From Ignavibacteriota bacterium (GTDB lineage: Bacteria; Bacteroidota; Ignavibacteria; Ignavibacteriales; Melioribacteraceae), in contig JABFGH010000003.1 of NCBI GenBank assembly GCA_013112585.1, positions 221,018-285,017 of the forward strand: a stretch of DNA of 64,000 nt, written 5' to 3'. Below the pieces are notes generated by a model. It made no database searches, was not told the origin of the DNA, and saw nothing but the letters and a program-made list of their open reading frames with translations. A program made the position numbers and the translations under genes. Positions 9,854 through 18,054 of the stretch are shown piece after piece (the stretch's first letter is position 1; each line of letters opens with the position of its first letter).

Positions 9854-10375
9854 TCAATTTTTTAACTTATCCAAAACTAAAGCTGTAATATCGTATTCCT
9901 CTTTGGCAAAAACAAACATCATATCACCGCTTCTATCAAAAACAAAATCATAATCTTCTTCAGCAGCAATTTCGTTTATTATATTAAATACTTTGTTTTG
10001 AATGGGTTTCATAATTTCATCTTGTTTTTGAAAAAGTTCACCATTAACTCCAAACTTAGTTTGTTTATAGCTGCTGATTTCATCTTCAAGTTTAACAAGC
10101 TGTTTTTCAATTTCTACTCTTTTCTGGTCACTTAAAATTAGTTTTCTCTTTTCATAATCATCGTATTTTTTTTTCCATTCACCTTCTAATTTGGCAATTT
10201 CTTCCTGCCACTCCTGAATGATTGCATCAATTTTCTGCTGAGCATCTTGTGCATCGGCGTATTCCTTCATTATTGTATCAGAATCTACATAAGCTATATT
10301 CAATTGCGCAAACGAAGTTGCACTGAAGGATAATAATAATATTGAGAGAAAAAATATTTTTTTCATTTTAGTCAC
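9854..10375 (-). CDS. OmpH/Skp-family periplasmic chaperone (second copy)
   Basis: 173 residues with a signal peptide (residues 1-23, cleavage after SFA). The mature part starts 'QLNIAYVDSDTIMKEYADAQ', then a long charged coiled-coil (about residues 40-115), then a C-terminal 'DFVFDRSGDMMF' strand typical of OmpH. Skp trimers hold unfolded outer-membrane proteins in a coiled-coil cage. It lies 11 bp upstream of lpxD and 15 bp downstream of its paralogue. The position just after bamA in the operon fits a role in delivery to BamA. Confidence 0.88.
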   Translation of the reverse strand: MTKMKKIFFLSILLLSFSATSFAQLNIAYVDSDTIMKEYADAQDAQQKIDAIIQEWQEEIAKLEGEWKKKYDDYEKRKLILSDQKRVEIEKQLVKLEDEISSYKQTKFGVNGELFQKQDEIMKPIQNKVFNIINEIAAEEDYDFVFDRSGDMMFVFAKEEYDITALVLDKLKN

Positions 10376-10389
10376 CTTTTAGAAAGTAA

Positions 10390-10920
10390 TTATTTACCTC
10401 TTTTAAGTTTATCCAAAACTTTAAAAGTTATGTCGAACTCATCATCTGCATGCAGAAGAAGAGGAATTGATTCACTTTTATCAAATACAAAATTCATTTT
10501 TTCCTGGGCAGCAATATCATCAATTGCTTTTATAACTTTTGTTCTAATAGGAGCAAGCATTTCTTCCTGCTTAACAAAAGCTTCGCCATTAGGCTGTGAA
10601 AATTTTTCTTGTCTGAATTGCTCCATACGCTGCTGCTGTCCTACTAATAATTGCTGAGCTTCCTGCTGTTTATCAGCCGCCATAGTAGCTTCTTTTTGCT
10701 GGTAATCAGCATAAGCCGCTTGTAAATCTTGTGTCATACTGTCTAATGAATTTTGCCATTGCTGAATCATAGCATCTAAATCGCTTTGAACTTTTATTGC
10801 AGCAGGCAACTGAGCAAAGATTACCTGTGAATTAACAAATCCAATTTTTTGTGAAGACTGTGCATTCACAGTTCCAAACACGAATAATACAATCGAAAAA
10901 ATTAATAATGCTTTTTTCAC
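10390..10920 (-). CDS. OmpH/Skp-family periplasmic chaperone (first copy)
   Basis: 176 residues, with a signal peptide ending at about 'VNAQ' and a mature start 'KIGFVNSQVIFAQLPAAIKV'. A glutamine-rich coiled-coil covers about residues 45-110, and the C-terminal 'MNFVFDKSES' strand matches the copy downstream. The two copies are clearly paralogous but diverged, especially in the helical tentacles (Q-rich here, K/E-rich in the other), so they may hold different clients or form mixed trimers. The gene directly follows bamA (33-bp gap). Confidence 0.88.
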   Translation of the reverse strand: MKKALLIFSIVLFVFGTVNAQSSQKIGFVNSQVIFAQLPAAIKVQSDLDAMIQQWQNSLDSMTQDLQAAYADYQQKEATMAADKQQEAQQLLVGQQQRMEQFRQEKFSQPNGEAFVKQEEMLAPIRTKVIKAIDDIAAQEKMNFVFDKSESIPLLLHADDEFDITFKVLDKLKRGK

Positions 10921-10953
10921 ATCTACCTCATAGTTATTGTTTTATTATTGATT

Positions 10954-13467
10954 TTAAAAACCTTTACCAAATTGAAAATGGAATAACCACTGTGCATCTT
11001 GTCCGTCAACTTGATTTCTGTCAAATCCATAGCCGTAGTCAAATCCAAGTAATCCAATTGGGTTAATTAAAATTCTAGCTCCAATACCGGCAGATCTTCT
11101 CAAATCGAAAAAGTCTGCCTGGTTAAATTGAAAAAATGTATTTCCGGCTTCGGCAAATGCCAATAAGTAAATTGGGATTGGCTCTAAAGCTAATGCAGCT
11201 CTCAATTCTATTGTGTACTTAGTCATTACCTTACCGCCGATAATATCACCGTTGCTGTTTCTAGGTCCAACAGTTCTGTCGTCGTAACCCCTTAAAGGAG
11301 TGGTGGCAATAATTAAACCGTTGCCGCCCATAAAGAAATATTCAAACGGGTTAATGTTTGTTCCTTTTACAATTTCATCTATGTAACCGATATCCGCACT
11401 TGTATAAAGTGCAATACGGTTTGAGTTAAATAATCTTTTATAAATTTCGGTTTTGAATGCAAGTTTATAATAATCAACATTACCCGGTAGAAGCGGACCG
11501 CCGGAAAGCTCGCCGCTTAAAGAAACACGGGAACCGCGGGAAGGGAATATCGGGTTATCAATATCAGCACGGCTTAATGTTGCGCCCACTGTGTACTGCC
11601 TTGTTAATCCTTCAGCATAAAAACTTCTACCATCAATAACATTATTATATTGAAATCTGAATTTACCTTGAATGTAGAAAAAGTCATCGGGCCAGCGCAA
11701 TCTTCTACCGACTTTAAATGTTATACCGGATTGACGAAGATCGTAAATATATTGCTGACGAGTATCAAACAGATCGAAGCCGACGAGAGTTGGAGTATCT
11801 AAAAACCATGGCTCGGTAAAGCCGAGGGTAAATGTTCTATAGAAATTACCAACACCGAACTGCCAGTTAAAGTTCATTACTTGTCCGCCGCCCAACTGAA
11901 AAGGCTCGCCGATAGAAAAGTTTGTGAGGGTAACGCCAACCGCACCGCTGAATCCAAAACTTCCGCTGTAACCGACAGATGCATTTAGGTAGTCACTCGA
12001 TTTTTCTTCAACGTTGTAAACTAAGGTTACGGTGCTGTCGTTAACCGGGCGGGGATTAACGCCGGTCTGATATAATTTTTCTACATTAAAATATTGAAGG
12101 TTAGCTAATTGCTGAATACTTCTAAATATATTGTTCCGGCTGTAGTAATCACCGGGAATTGTAAATAATTCACGTCTTACAACTTTTTCCTTTGTTCGTT
12201 CATTGCCGGTAATATCAATCTTTCCTACCTTAAATCTATTTCCTTCATTTACAACAATGTGCAAGTCAATTGAATCTACAGCAACAACTTCTTCCTTAGG
12301 TTCAAGTCCAAAACCAAGATAGCCGATATCTTGATATAGAGAAGAAACATCGGTTTGACTCTCATTAAACCTAAGGTTCATATTAAATTTTTCATAATCA
12401 TATATGTCACCTTTGGCAAAATCCAATCGTTCTCTTAGAATTTCATCTTCGTAAACTGTATTGCCTTCCCAGGTGATATTTCTAATTTTGTATTGCGGTC
12501 CTTCATAAACTGAAACATTTATGTATAAATCTTTTTTATCATCAGAATAGGAAAGCGAATCACCTATTACTTGAAAGTCTCTATAGCCATTGTTCCGGTA
12601 GAAGTTTGCTAAAAGTTCTTTATCTTCTTCGAATTTCTTTGTGTCAAATTTGGCACCGTCCCAAAATTTCCACCATCTGGCTTCAGTCGTTTCATCAAAT
12701 TCACTTTTCAAGTCATCATCATCAAAAGCTGCATTACCATCAAAACTAATTTTCCTAACAACAACTTCGTCACCTTCTTCAATTTTGTACATTAGGAGCA
12801 GTCTGTTTTTAATTTTTGATAAAAGCCTATTAGACAATCCTTTATCAAATTCATAAGTTGTTTCATATTCATCAGAGGGGTCTGTTAAATTCTGCCATGT
12901 TACAAAAATTTCTTCTTCGGTAGTATCGGCGGTAATAAACTTAAATTTGGCGTGTTCAATTTCAGTATTAAGAAAACCTTCCTCATAGTATAAGTCTCTA
13001 ATTTTGGATTCGACTCGAAAAATATCCTGCGGTTTAAGAGTTTGCCCCCGTCTAAAAAATACTTTTTCTCTTATATCATCTTCATCAATTTCATCGTTTC
13101 CGATAATTACAATTTCCTCAACACGCGGATGTTCTTTTACTTTAATTAAAAGAAAAACACCATTATCAATTTTCTTTTCAATTTGAATTTCAACATGTTC
13201 AAAAATTCCAATTGACCATAATCTATTTATTGCATTTCGTGTATCATCGCTTGGTATTTCGATTTCGTTGCCTATTTTTAATCCGGTATTAGCAATAATA
13301 GTAGCAGCATCGGCAGATTCGTTCCCTTCAACCGAAATTCCTAATATCTGAAAATTAGCAACTTTAGGCTGGGGGAGGGTGTTTGAATAAGCTAGAAATA
13401 AAAATAAAAAACTAAACTTTAACCACTTTGCCGGTTTGTTTTTTTTCTGTTTGAGTATTGATGTCAT
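10954..13467 (-). CDS. bamA: outer-membrane protein assembly factor BamA
   Basis: About 837 residues from the ATG at 13467. The chosen start gives 'MTSILKQKKNKPAKWLKFSF', a signal peptide ending near 'AYSNTLPQ'. An ATG 72 bp further upstream would put 24 extra residues before the signal peptide and overlap uppS more. The first ~420 residues are successive POTRA domains ('VEGNESADAATIIANTGLKI', 'KIDITGNERTKEKVVRRELF'), followed by a 16-strand Omp85 barrel with 'GFTEPWFLDTPTLVGFDLFD' and a terminal aromatic strand ending in F. It is the core of the machine that inserts beta-barrels into the outer membrane. The 5' end still overlaps the uppS coding end by 56 bp. Confidence 0.94.
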   Translation of the reverse strand: MTSILKQKKNKPAKWLKFSFLFLFLAYSNTLPQPKVANFQILGISVEGNESADAATIIANTGLKIGNEIEIPSDDTRNAINRLWSIGIFEHVEIQIEKKIDNGVFLLIKVKEHPRVEEIVIIGNDEIDEDDIREKVFFRRGQTLKPQDIFRVESKIRDLYYEEGFLNTEIEHAKFKFITADTTEEEIFVTWQNLTDPSDEYETTYEFDKGLSNRLLSKIKNRLLLMYKIEEGDEVVVRKISFDGNAAFDDDDLKSEFDETTEARWWKFWDGAKFDTKKFEEDKELLANFYRNNGYRDFQVIGDSLSYSDDKKDLYINVSVYEGPQYKIRNITWEGNTVYEDEILRERLDFAKGDIYDYEKFNMNLRFNESQTDVSSLYQDIGYLGFGLEPKEEVVAVDSIDLHIVVNEGNRFKVGKIDITGNERTKEKVVRRELFTIPGDYYSRNNIFRSIQQLANLQYFNVEKLYQTGVNPRPVNDSTVTLVYNVEEKSSDYLNASVGYSGSFGFSGAVGVTLTNFSIGEPFQLGGGQVMNFNWQFGVGNFYRTFTLGFTEPWFLDTPTLVGFDLFDTRQQYIYDLRQSGITFKVGRRLRWPDDFFYIQGKFRFQYNNVIDGRSFYAEGLTRQYTVGATLSRADIDNPIFPSRGSRVSLSGELSGGPLLPGNVDYYKLAFKTEIYKRLFNSNRIALYTSADIGYIDEIVKGTNINPFEYFFMGGNGLIIATTPLRGYDDRTVGPRNSNGDIIGGKVMTKYTIELRAALALEPIPIYLLAFAEAGNTFFQFNQADFFDLRRSAGIGARILINPIGLLGFDYGYGFDRNQVDGQDAQWLFHFQFGKGF

Positions 13468-14245
13468 CCTTTTCTGAAATTTGTTCACTAACAAGTCCAA
13501 ATCGTCTTTCTCTTTTTTGATAATCTTTAATAGCTTCAATTAATTTGGTATATCTAAACTCCGGCCATAAAACTTTTGTAACGTAAATTTCTGAATAAGC
13601 AATTTGCCATAATAAAAAATTGCTTATTCTGTATTCACCGCCGCTTCTTATAAGCAGGTCAGGGTCGGGCATCCCTTTTGTGGATAAATGTTCTGAAACC
13701 AATTTTTCTGTAATTTCATCAAGATCAACCTTTTTGTTTTTATACAAGGTTGATATACTCTTAATCGCTTCAGTAAGTTCCCATCTTCCGCTATAACTTA
13801 GTGCTAAATTTAATGTGAGTCTTTTATTATTCTTAGTTTTTTCAATTGCTTGATTAAGCTCATCTCTAACTTCGGAGGGCAATGCATCTGTATTACCAAT
13901 TGTAGTTAGTTTAATATTATTTGCATGTAAGTCATTTGTTTCAGTTTGCAGACTTTTTACAATAAGTCTCATTAATGTCGAAACTTCATTCTTAGGTCGT
14001 TTCCAATTTTCAGTAGAAAAAGTATATATGGTTAGATAACTAACACCAAGCTGTGCGCATGCTTCAACAATTTCCCTTACAGTTTCAACACCTTTTTTAT
14101 GTCCTGCTACTCTCGGTAATCCGCGCCGCTTTGCCCATCTGCCGTTACCATCCATTATAATAGCTATATGGCGCGGCACATCGGTTGATTCATCTGCAAA
14201 TTTAGTAATTTTTTTAATATCAGGTTCTTTAAGTCTGCTATTCAA
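13412..14245 (-). CDS. uppS: isoprenyl transferase (undecaprenyl diphosphate synthase)
   Basis: 277 residues. The substrate motif 'IIMDGNGRWAKRRG' has the catalytic Asp at residue 32, and 'DLLIRSGGEYRISNFLLWQ' is the conserved C-terminal RSGGExRxSNF block. It makes the C55 lipid carrier for peptidoglycan and LPS glycans by cis-prenyl transfer onto FPP. The last ~25 residues ('ISEKDDINTQTEKKQTGKVV') extend beyond the usual family end and overlap the bamA start and signal peptide in another frame. It is the first gene of the envelope operon; about 200 bp of non-coding DNA separates it from the gene upstream. Confidence 0.94.
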   Translation of the reverse strand: MNSRLKEPDIKKITKFADESTDVPRHIAIIMDGNGRWAKRRGLPRVAGHKKGVETVREIVEACAQLGVSYLTIYTFSTENWKRPKNEVSTLMRLIVKSLQTETNDLHANNIKLTTIGNTDALPSEVRDELNQAIEKTKNNKRLTLNLALSYSGRWELTEAIKSISTLYKNKKVDLDEITEKLVSEHLSTKGMPDPDLLIRSGGEYRISNFLLWQIAYSEIYVTKVLWPEFRYTKLIEAIKDYQKRERRFGLVSEQISEKDDINTQTEKKQTGKVVKV

Positions 14246-14452
14246 CTTTATCCTGTCATAAATTTAAAATAGACCTATCAAAATAATCTTCGAGATTCTA
14301 AATGTCAAGATTTGTTATAGCCATAGCGTATTTAACAAAAATTAAAATACTGCTTGTAATTGACTACAAATTTAAAGAATAATAAACTGATTGTGCAATA
14401 CACTTTTACGGTAGGTATTAATTTTTAACATTTCAAAAGTGAATGCTAAAAA

Positions 14453-14839
14453 TTAATTTTTTGAAGAGGGGACACCAATAATTTTTATGTTGTTTTGAGC
14501 ATTGCTGTCTAAGCCGGCAACAATCATTTCCGCTTTAAGTATTAAGTCTTCCGGCACACCGACGTATAATGTAGTGTTTCTATTAGAATAATTAGAATTA
14601 CGGCTAGCAAGGAAATTTAATTTTGAGATAATTTTCGGATCGTTAAGTTCCTCTGCTTCTAAAACTAAACCGACGGCTATTTTTCTTCTGTATTTTGCCA
14701 CGGCATCAATTGCATATTTACCAACCGGGTTCGGTTCGGGTAAATACTTGCCGTATCTTCTGCTTACGGTAAGATATCCTTTACGCCAAAATTGTTCAAT
14801 TAAAGCGTCAACTCTTTCTTGCCTTGTTAACTTTTTCAT
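14453..14839 (-). CDS. hypothetical protein in the lexA operon
   Basis: 128 residues that I do not recognise. No signal peptide or membrane segment is visible. The N-terminus is basic ('MKKLTRQERVDALIEQFWRK'), followed by 'RYGKYLPEPNPVGKYAIDAV' and 'AVGLVLEAEELNDPKIISK'. The alternating 'IDAVAKYRRKIAVGLVLEAE' loosely recalls a PD-(D/E)XK core, but this is a weak guess. It overlaps the WYL-like gene by 4 bp (ATGA), so it is translated with it and lies in the lexA transcription unit. Confidence 0.6.
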   Translation of the reverse strand: MKKLTRQERVDALIEQFWRKGYLTVSRRYGKYLPEPNPVGKYAIDAVAKYRRKIAVGLVLEAEELNDPKIISKLNFLASRNSNYSNRNTTLYVGVPEDLILKAEMIVAGLDSNAQNNIKIIGVPSSKN

Positions 14840-15099
14840 GTTTTCTTCTCATATAATTGTGTTATTGGTATAATCGGAGAAAACTTCCTGCTATTTAATA
14901 ATTTTATGTCAATAATTTTATCATAGTCAAATTTTTCAATTTCATTTTTTGAAACCGCACGTCCGTACAATATTTTTTTCCCATTATTATTCTCTTTAGA
15001 AAAATAAGGTTCAATAATTACATTTTTCATTGCGTATCGAAAACGAATTTTGGTTCTCTTTATAATTGCATGTTTAATTATTTCATCTCTTTCATTCAT
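14836..15099 (-). CDS. small WYL-domain-like protein downstream of lexA
   Basis: 87 residues from the ATG at 15099, 1 bp past the lexA stop; a further ATG at 15126 would overlap lexA. The body 'IKRTKIRFRYAM...VIIEPYFSKENNNGKKILYGRAVS...IEKFDYDKIIDIKLL' follows the pattern of WYL domains (I-x-F-x-Y, x-EPY, a W/L-YG strand, F-x-x-DKI-x-x-I-x-L). WYL domains sense nucleotides or nucleic acids and control HTH regulators and defence systems. No HTH is present here. The tight spacing to lexA suggests damage-responsive expression. The assignment is by pattern only. Confidence 0.55.
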   Translation of the reverse strand: MNERDEIIKHAIIKRTKIRFRYAMKNVIIEPYFSKENNNGKKILYGRAVSKNEIEKFDYDKIIDIKLLNSRKFSPIIPITQLYEKKT

Positions 15100-15100
15100 C

Positions 15101-15736
15101 TTAATAGTATCCTCTATATACGCCAATTACTTTTCCAACAACTTTAAAGTCCTCTCTTCCTGTAACATCAATCGGGTCAAAATCATTATTTTCGGGTAAA
15201 AGCTTTAGTGTGTTTTTATCTTTATGATACCTTTTCATAGTAGATTCATCGCCTAACAGAGCAATTACAATATCACCGTTATTTGCGTTATTTTCTGTTT
15301 TGACCATAACTAAGTCGCCGTCTAAAATTCCTGCATTTATCATACTTTCACCGCGGACTTTTAATCCGAAACATTTTTTGCTGTTTTTAATTAGACTTGC
15401 ATCAATCTTCAAAGTTCCTTCAATATTTTCTTCTGCAAAAATTGGGTAACCGGCAGCAACGCGCCCAACAATTGGAATACTCTGAATAGATTCATCAGGT
15501 TGAACTTTTGTATTGCCGTTATTTTCATTTACTGAAAGTGTCCTACTCTGATTGCTTTCATAATTTAAGTATCCCTTTTTTGCGAGAGCATCAATATGCC
15601 GCTTTACACCAAAGGTCGAGGAGATTTTAAATTGTTTACCGATTTCCCTGTAGGTTGGCGGATACCCGTTTTCTTCTAAATGTTCCTTGATAAAATTGAG
15701 AATTGAATTTTGTCTATCAGTAAGAGGTTTTTTCAT
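15101..15736 (-). CDS. lexA: LexA repressor
   Basis: 211 residues from the ATG at 15736 ('MKKPLTDRQNSILNFIKEHL'). A longer frame to 15784 would run across the operator palindrome and lacks family similarity, so the inner start is chosen; it has AAGGAA just upstream. Residues 1-65 form the winged HTH ('ENGYPPTYREIGKQF'), the Ala-Gly autocleavage site is in 'GRVAAGYPIFAE', the catalytic Ser is in 'RGESMINAG' and the Lys is in 'STMKRYH'. It represses SOS genes until RecA filaments trigger its self-cleavage. A palindrome over its own leader suggests autoregulation. Confidence 0.95.
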   Translation of the reverse strand: MKKPLTDRQNSILNFIKEHLEENGYPPTYREIGKQFKISSTFGVKRHIDALAKKGYLNYESNQSRTLSVNENNGNTKVQPDESIQSIPIVGRVAAGYPIFAEENIEGTLKIDASLIKNSKKCFGLKVRGESMINAGILDGDLVMVKTENNANNGDIVIALLGDESTMKRYHKDKNTLKLLPENNDFDPIDVTGREDFKVVGKVIGVYRGYY

Positions 15737-15750
15737 TATAGTGTTCCTTT

Positions 15751-15772
15751 GTTCACTGCAAATATAGTGAAC
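15751..15772. promoter_or_regulatory. candidate LexA operator (SOS box) in front of lexA
   Basis: A perfect inverted repeat GTTCACT-N8-AGTGAAC sits 15-36 bp upstream of the chosen lexA ATG. It matches neither the E. coli (CTGT-N8-ACAG) nor the Bacillus (GAAC-N4-GTTC) consensus exactly, but has the same arm-spacer-arm geometry. lexA genes are normally autoregulated, so this is the best candidate for the lineage's SOS box. I saw no second full copy in the window. Confidence 0.65.
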
Positions 15773-15821
15773 GAGTGTGCACATGTCAAGTTAAATTTTT
15801 ATCAGTTAAAAATTGTTTAAA

Positions 15822-15847
15822 ATAAAAAGAGCAGCCAAAGCTGCTCT
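15822..15847 (-). terminator. Rho-independent terminator after ilvE
   Basis: Reading the minus strand, an 8-bp stem AGAGCAGC/GCTGCTCT with a 4-nt loop is followed by TTTTTATTTT. It lies 28 bp past the ilvE stop and before the lexA leader. Confidence 0.85.
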
Positions 15848-15874
15848 AAGTTTCAAAACTAATTTAAATTATTT

Positions 15875-16960
15875 CTAGTCCAGATAAGTCAACCAATTAT
15901 ATCTGTCTTCAATTCTTCCGTATTGAATATCGGTTATTTCCTTATAAAGTTTTTTACCTAATTCACCGGCTTCGGTATCGCTAAACTTCATTACTAAATC
16001 TTTATACTTAAGTTTACCAATCGAAGATATGACCGCAGCAGTTCCCGCACCGAACAGCTCTAACAAGGTTCCGTCTTCATAAGATTTAACAACTTCGTCA
16101 ATTGAAACATTTCTTTCACTTACATTGTAACCCCAGTCGCGTAAAATTTCCAATACTGAAAGTCTGGTAATACCGGGCAGTATTGAACCGGTTAAATTCG
16201 GTGTTACAACTTCATCCTTAAATTGAATAAAAATATTCATCGTGCCTACTTCTTCAATATATTTTTGTTCAATCGCATCAAGCCATAGCACTTGTGAATA
16301 TCCTTCCTCTTTAGCTTCACGCTGAGCCATTAAACTTGCAGCATAGTTGCCGGCAGCTTTACAATCGCCAATACCTTTGCGTACCGCACGAACATATTTA
16401 TCGGTTACTAAAATTGGTACAGGTTTAAATCCTTCGGGGTAGTAAGGACCAACAGGACTAAGCATAATAAATAGTTTGTAAGTATTACCGGGACGAACTC
16501 CAAGAAATGGATCAGTAGCAAAAACTACGGGACGCACATAAAGTGAGTGCCCGGGTTTTGTCGGAATCCAATCTTGATCTACTTTAACTAATTCTTTCAG
16601 AGCTTCAACCAAAAAGTCGGTATCGGTTTCCGGCATGCACAATCTTTTTGAAGACCTATTTAATCTACCAAAATTTTGTTCGGGTCTGAATATTACAATT
16701 TTACCGTCATCCTGCTTGTAGGCTTTCAGCCCTTCAAAAATCGCTTGTCCGTAATGTAAAGCCATTGCGGCGGGACTAATTTTAAAATCCTCAAATTTCT
16801 TGATTGTCGGGTTAATCCATCCGCCTTCTTCTGCATTGTAATCCATCTCAAAAACATGATCAGTAAAATTTCTTCCAAAAACTAAGTTTTCGGGTAATAC
16901 AACTTTTGAATCTCTTTCAACTAATTGAAAATTAATTTCTTGTTTAGTCATTGTTGTCAT
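15875..16960 (-). CDS. ilvE: branched-chain amino acid aminotransferase
   Basis: 361 residues, a fold-type IV PLP aminotransferase of the longer BCAT form. 'GQAIFEGLKAYKQDDG' and 'LYVRPVVFATDPFLGV' are near the N-terminal domain. 'GIGDCKAAGNYAASL' carries the PLP-binding Lys, and 'IEEVGTMNIF' and 'GTAAVISSIGKL' belong to the cofactor-binding domain. It interconverts Leu/Ile/Val with their 2-oxo acids using 2-oxoglutarate. It stands alone here, with its own terminator and a 285-bp upstream intergenic region, so it is not in an ilv operon. Confidence 0.94.
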   Translation of the reverse strand: MTTMTKQEINFQLVERDSKVVLPENLVFGRNFTDHVFEMDYNAEEGGWINPTIKKFEDFKISPAAMALHYGQAIFEGLKAYKQDDGKIVIFRPEQNFGRLNRSSKRLCMPETDTDFLVEALKELVKVDQDWIPTKPGHSLYVRPVVFATDPFLGVRPGNTYKLFIMLSPVGPYYPEGFKPVPILVTDKYVRAVRKGIGDCKAAGNYAASLMAQREAKEEGYSQVLWLDAIEQKYIEEVGTMNIFIQFKDEVVTPNLTGSILPGITRLSVLEILRDWGYNVSERNVSIDEVVKSYEDGTLLELFGAGTAAVISSIGKLKYKDLVMKFSDTEAGELGKKLYKEITDIQYGRIEDRYNWLTYLD

Positions 16961-17245
16961 TTTATCTCCGCATATTATTTAATAACGTAAAACTTTATTG
17001 TTTGAAAAAAATGTTCGTTTTATATTTAACCAAATACAGTTTGCTAATTGTTTTGAAAAATAAAATTTTTACCGGCAATTAAATATCTGAACTTGTTTAA
17101 TTGTGAACTCTAATAAAGTATTCCAATGCACTAATATAAAAATTTAACCAAAATAGGCAATGAAAAAAGGATGAAAAGGTTGTAATAAAAAGTCTATTTT
17201 AATTTAAAGTTTCAGAATGTTAATTTTTATCAATATTTTCATTTT

Positions 17246-18019
17246 ATGATTCAAAAATTTTTTCTAAATGTTGGACGAAAAACATTATCATTTTTAGAAG
17301 AGTTTGGGCAAATATCCCTGCTGCTGATAAGAATATTAAAATTTTTTCCGCGCATAATTAAAAATAGAAAACTGCTGTTTGTTCAAATGGAGCATATCGG
17401 TGTAAACTCTATGCCGCTTGTAATAATTATTGCCGCATTTACAGGAGCCGTTGCAGCTTGGCAGGCGGCTTATCAATTAAAAGGAGTTGCCCCGCTTTCA
17501 TTTTTAGGTACTGCAACAAGTAAAGCTATAATTACCGAGCTTGGTCCGGTGCTGACCGCAATTGTTATTGCAGGCAGAGTAGGGGCATCAATTGCCGCAG
17601 AGTTAGGCTCTATGAAAGTAACCGAGCAGATTGATGCATTGGAAACAATGGGCATCAGCCCAATCAGATATTTAGCAATGCCCCGATTTTTTGCCGCAAT
17701 TTTTATGATGCCTGTTTTAATTGTTTTTGCAAATATTATTGCAGTTTGGGGAGCCTTCTTCATTTCAAACTATTTTATCGGTGTCTCCTTCGATGTGTTT
17801 TTTGAGTCTGTCAGGCAGTCATTCTATTTCGGCGATCTTATTTTTGGAATGATTAAAGGCGTTGTATTTGGCGGAATGACATCATTGGTCGGCTGCCATA
17901 TTGGTTTTAAAACTGAAGGCGGCGCTGAAGGTGTGGGCAATTCAACAATCCGTTCCTTTGTGTTAAGTTCCGCACTAATTCTAATTTTAGACTACCTCCT
18001 TTGGACTTTGATTTTTTAA
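17246..18019 (+). CDS. mlaE: MlaE-family lipid-transport ABC permease
   Basis: 257 residues with five to six hydrophobic segments. The conserved block 'ELGPVLTAIVIAGRVGASIA' followed by 'AELGSMKVTEQIDALETMGI' is diagnostic of MlaE/YrbE permeases. With MlaF-type ATPases and MCE-domain MlaD proteins it moves phospholipids between inner and outer membrane. Neither partner is adjacent: a 1.1-kb repeat region follows. The 5' neighbour is divergent ilvE. The preferred start is the ATG at 17246; upstream DNA is AT-rich and carries no clear Shine-Dalgarno. Confidence 0.9.
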   Translation: MIQKFFLNVGRKTLSFLEEFGQISLLLIRILKFFPRIIKNRKLLFVQMEHIGVNSMPLVIIIAAFTGAVAAWQAAYQLKGVAPLSFLGTATSKAIITELGPVLTAIVIAGRVGASIAAELGSMKVTEQIDALETMGISPIRYLAMPRFFAAIFMMPVLIVFANIIAVWGAFFISNYFIGVSFDVFFESVRQSFYFGDLIFGMIKGVVFGGMTSLVGCHIGFKTEGGAEGVGNSTIRSFVLSSALILILDYLLWTLIF

Positions 18020-18054
18020 GGTTTCTTTCCCAAATAATTTATTCAATGACTCTG

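Noticed and set aside
15737..15784. 16-residue N-terminal extension of LexA
   Set aside because: It would be encoded across the perfect operator palindrome and shows no LexA similarity; the ATG at 15736 has a ribosome site.
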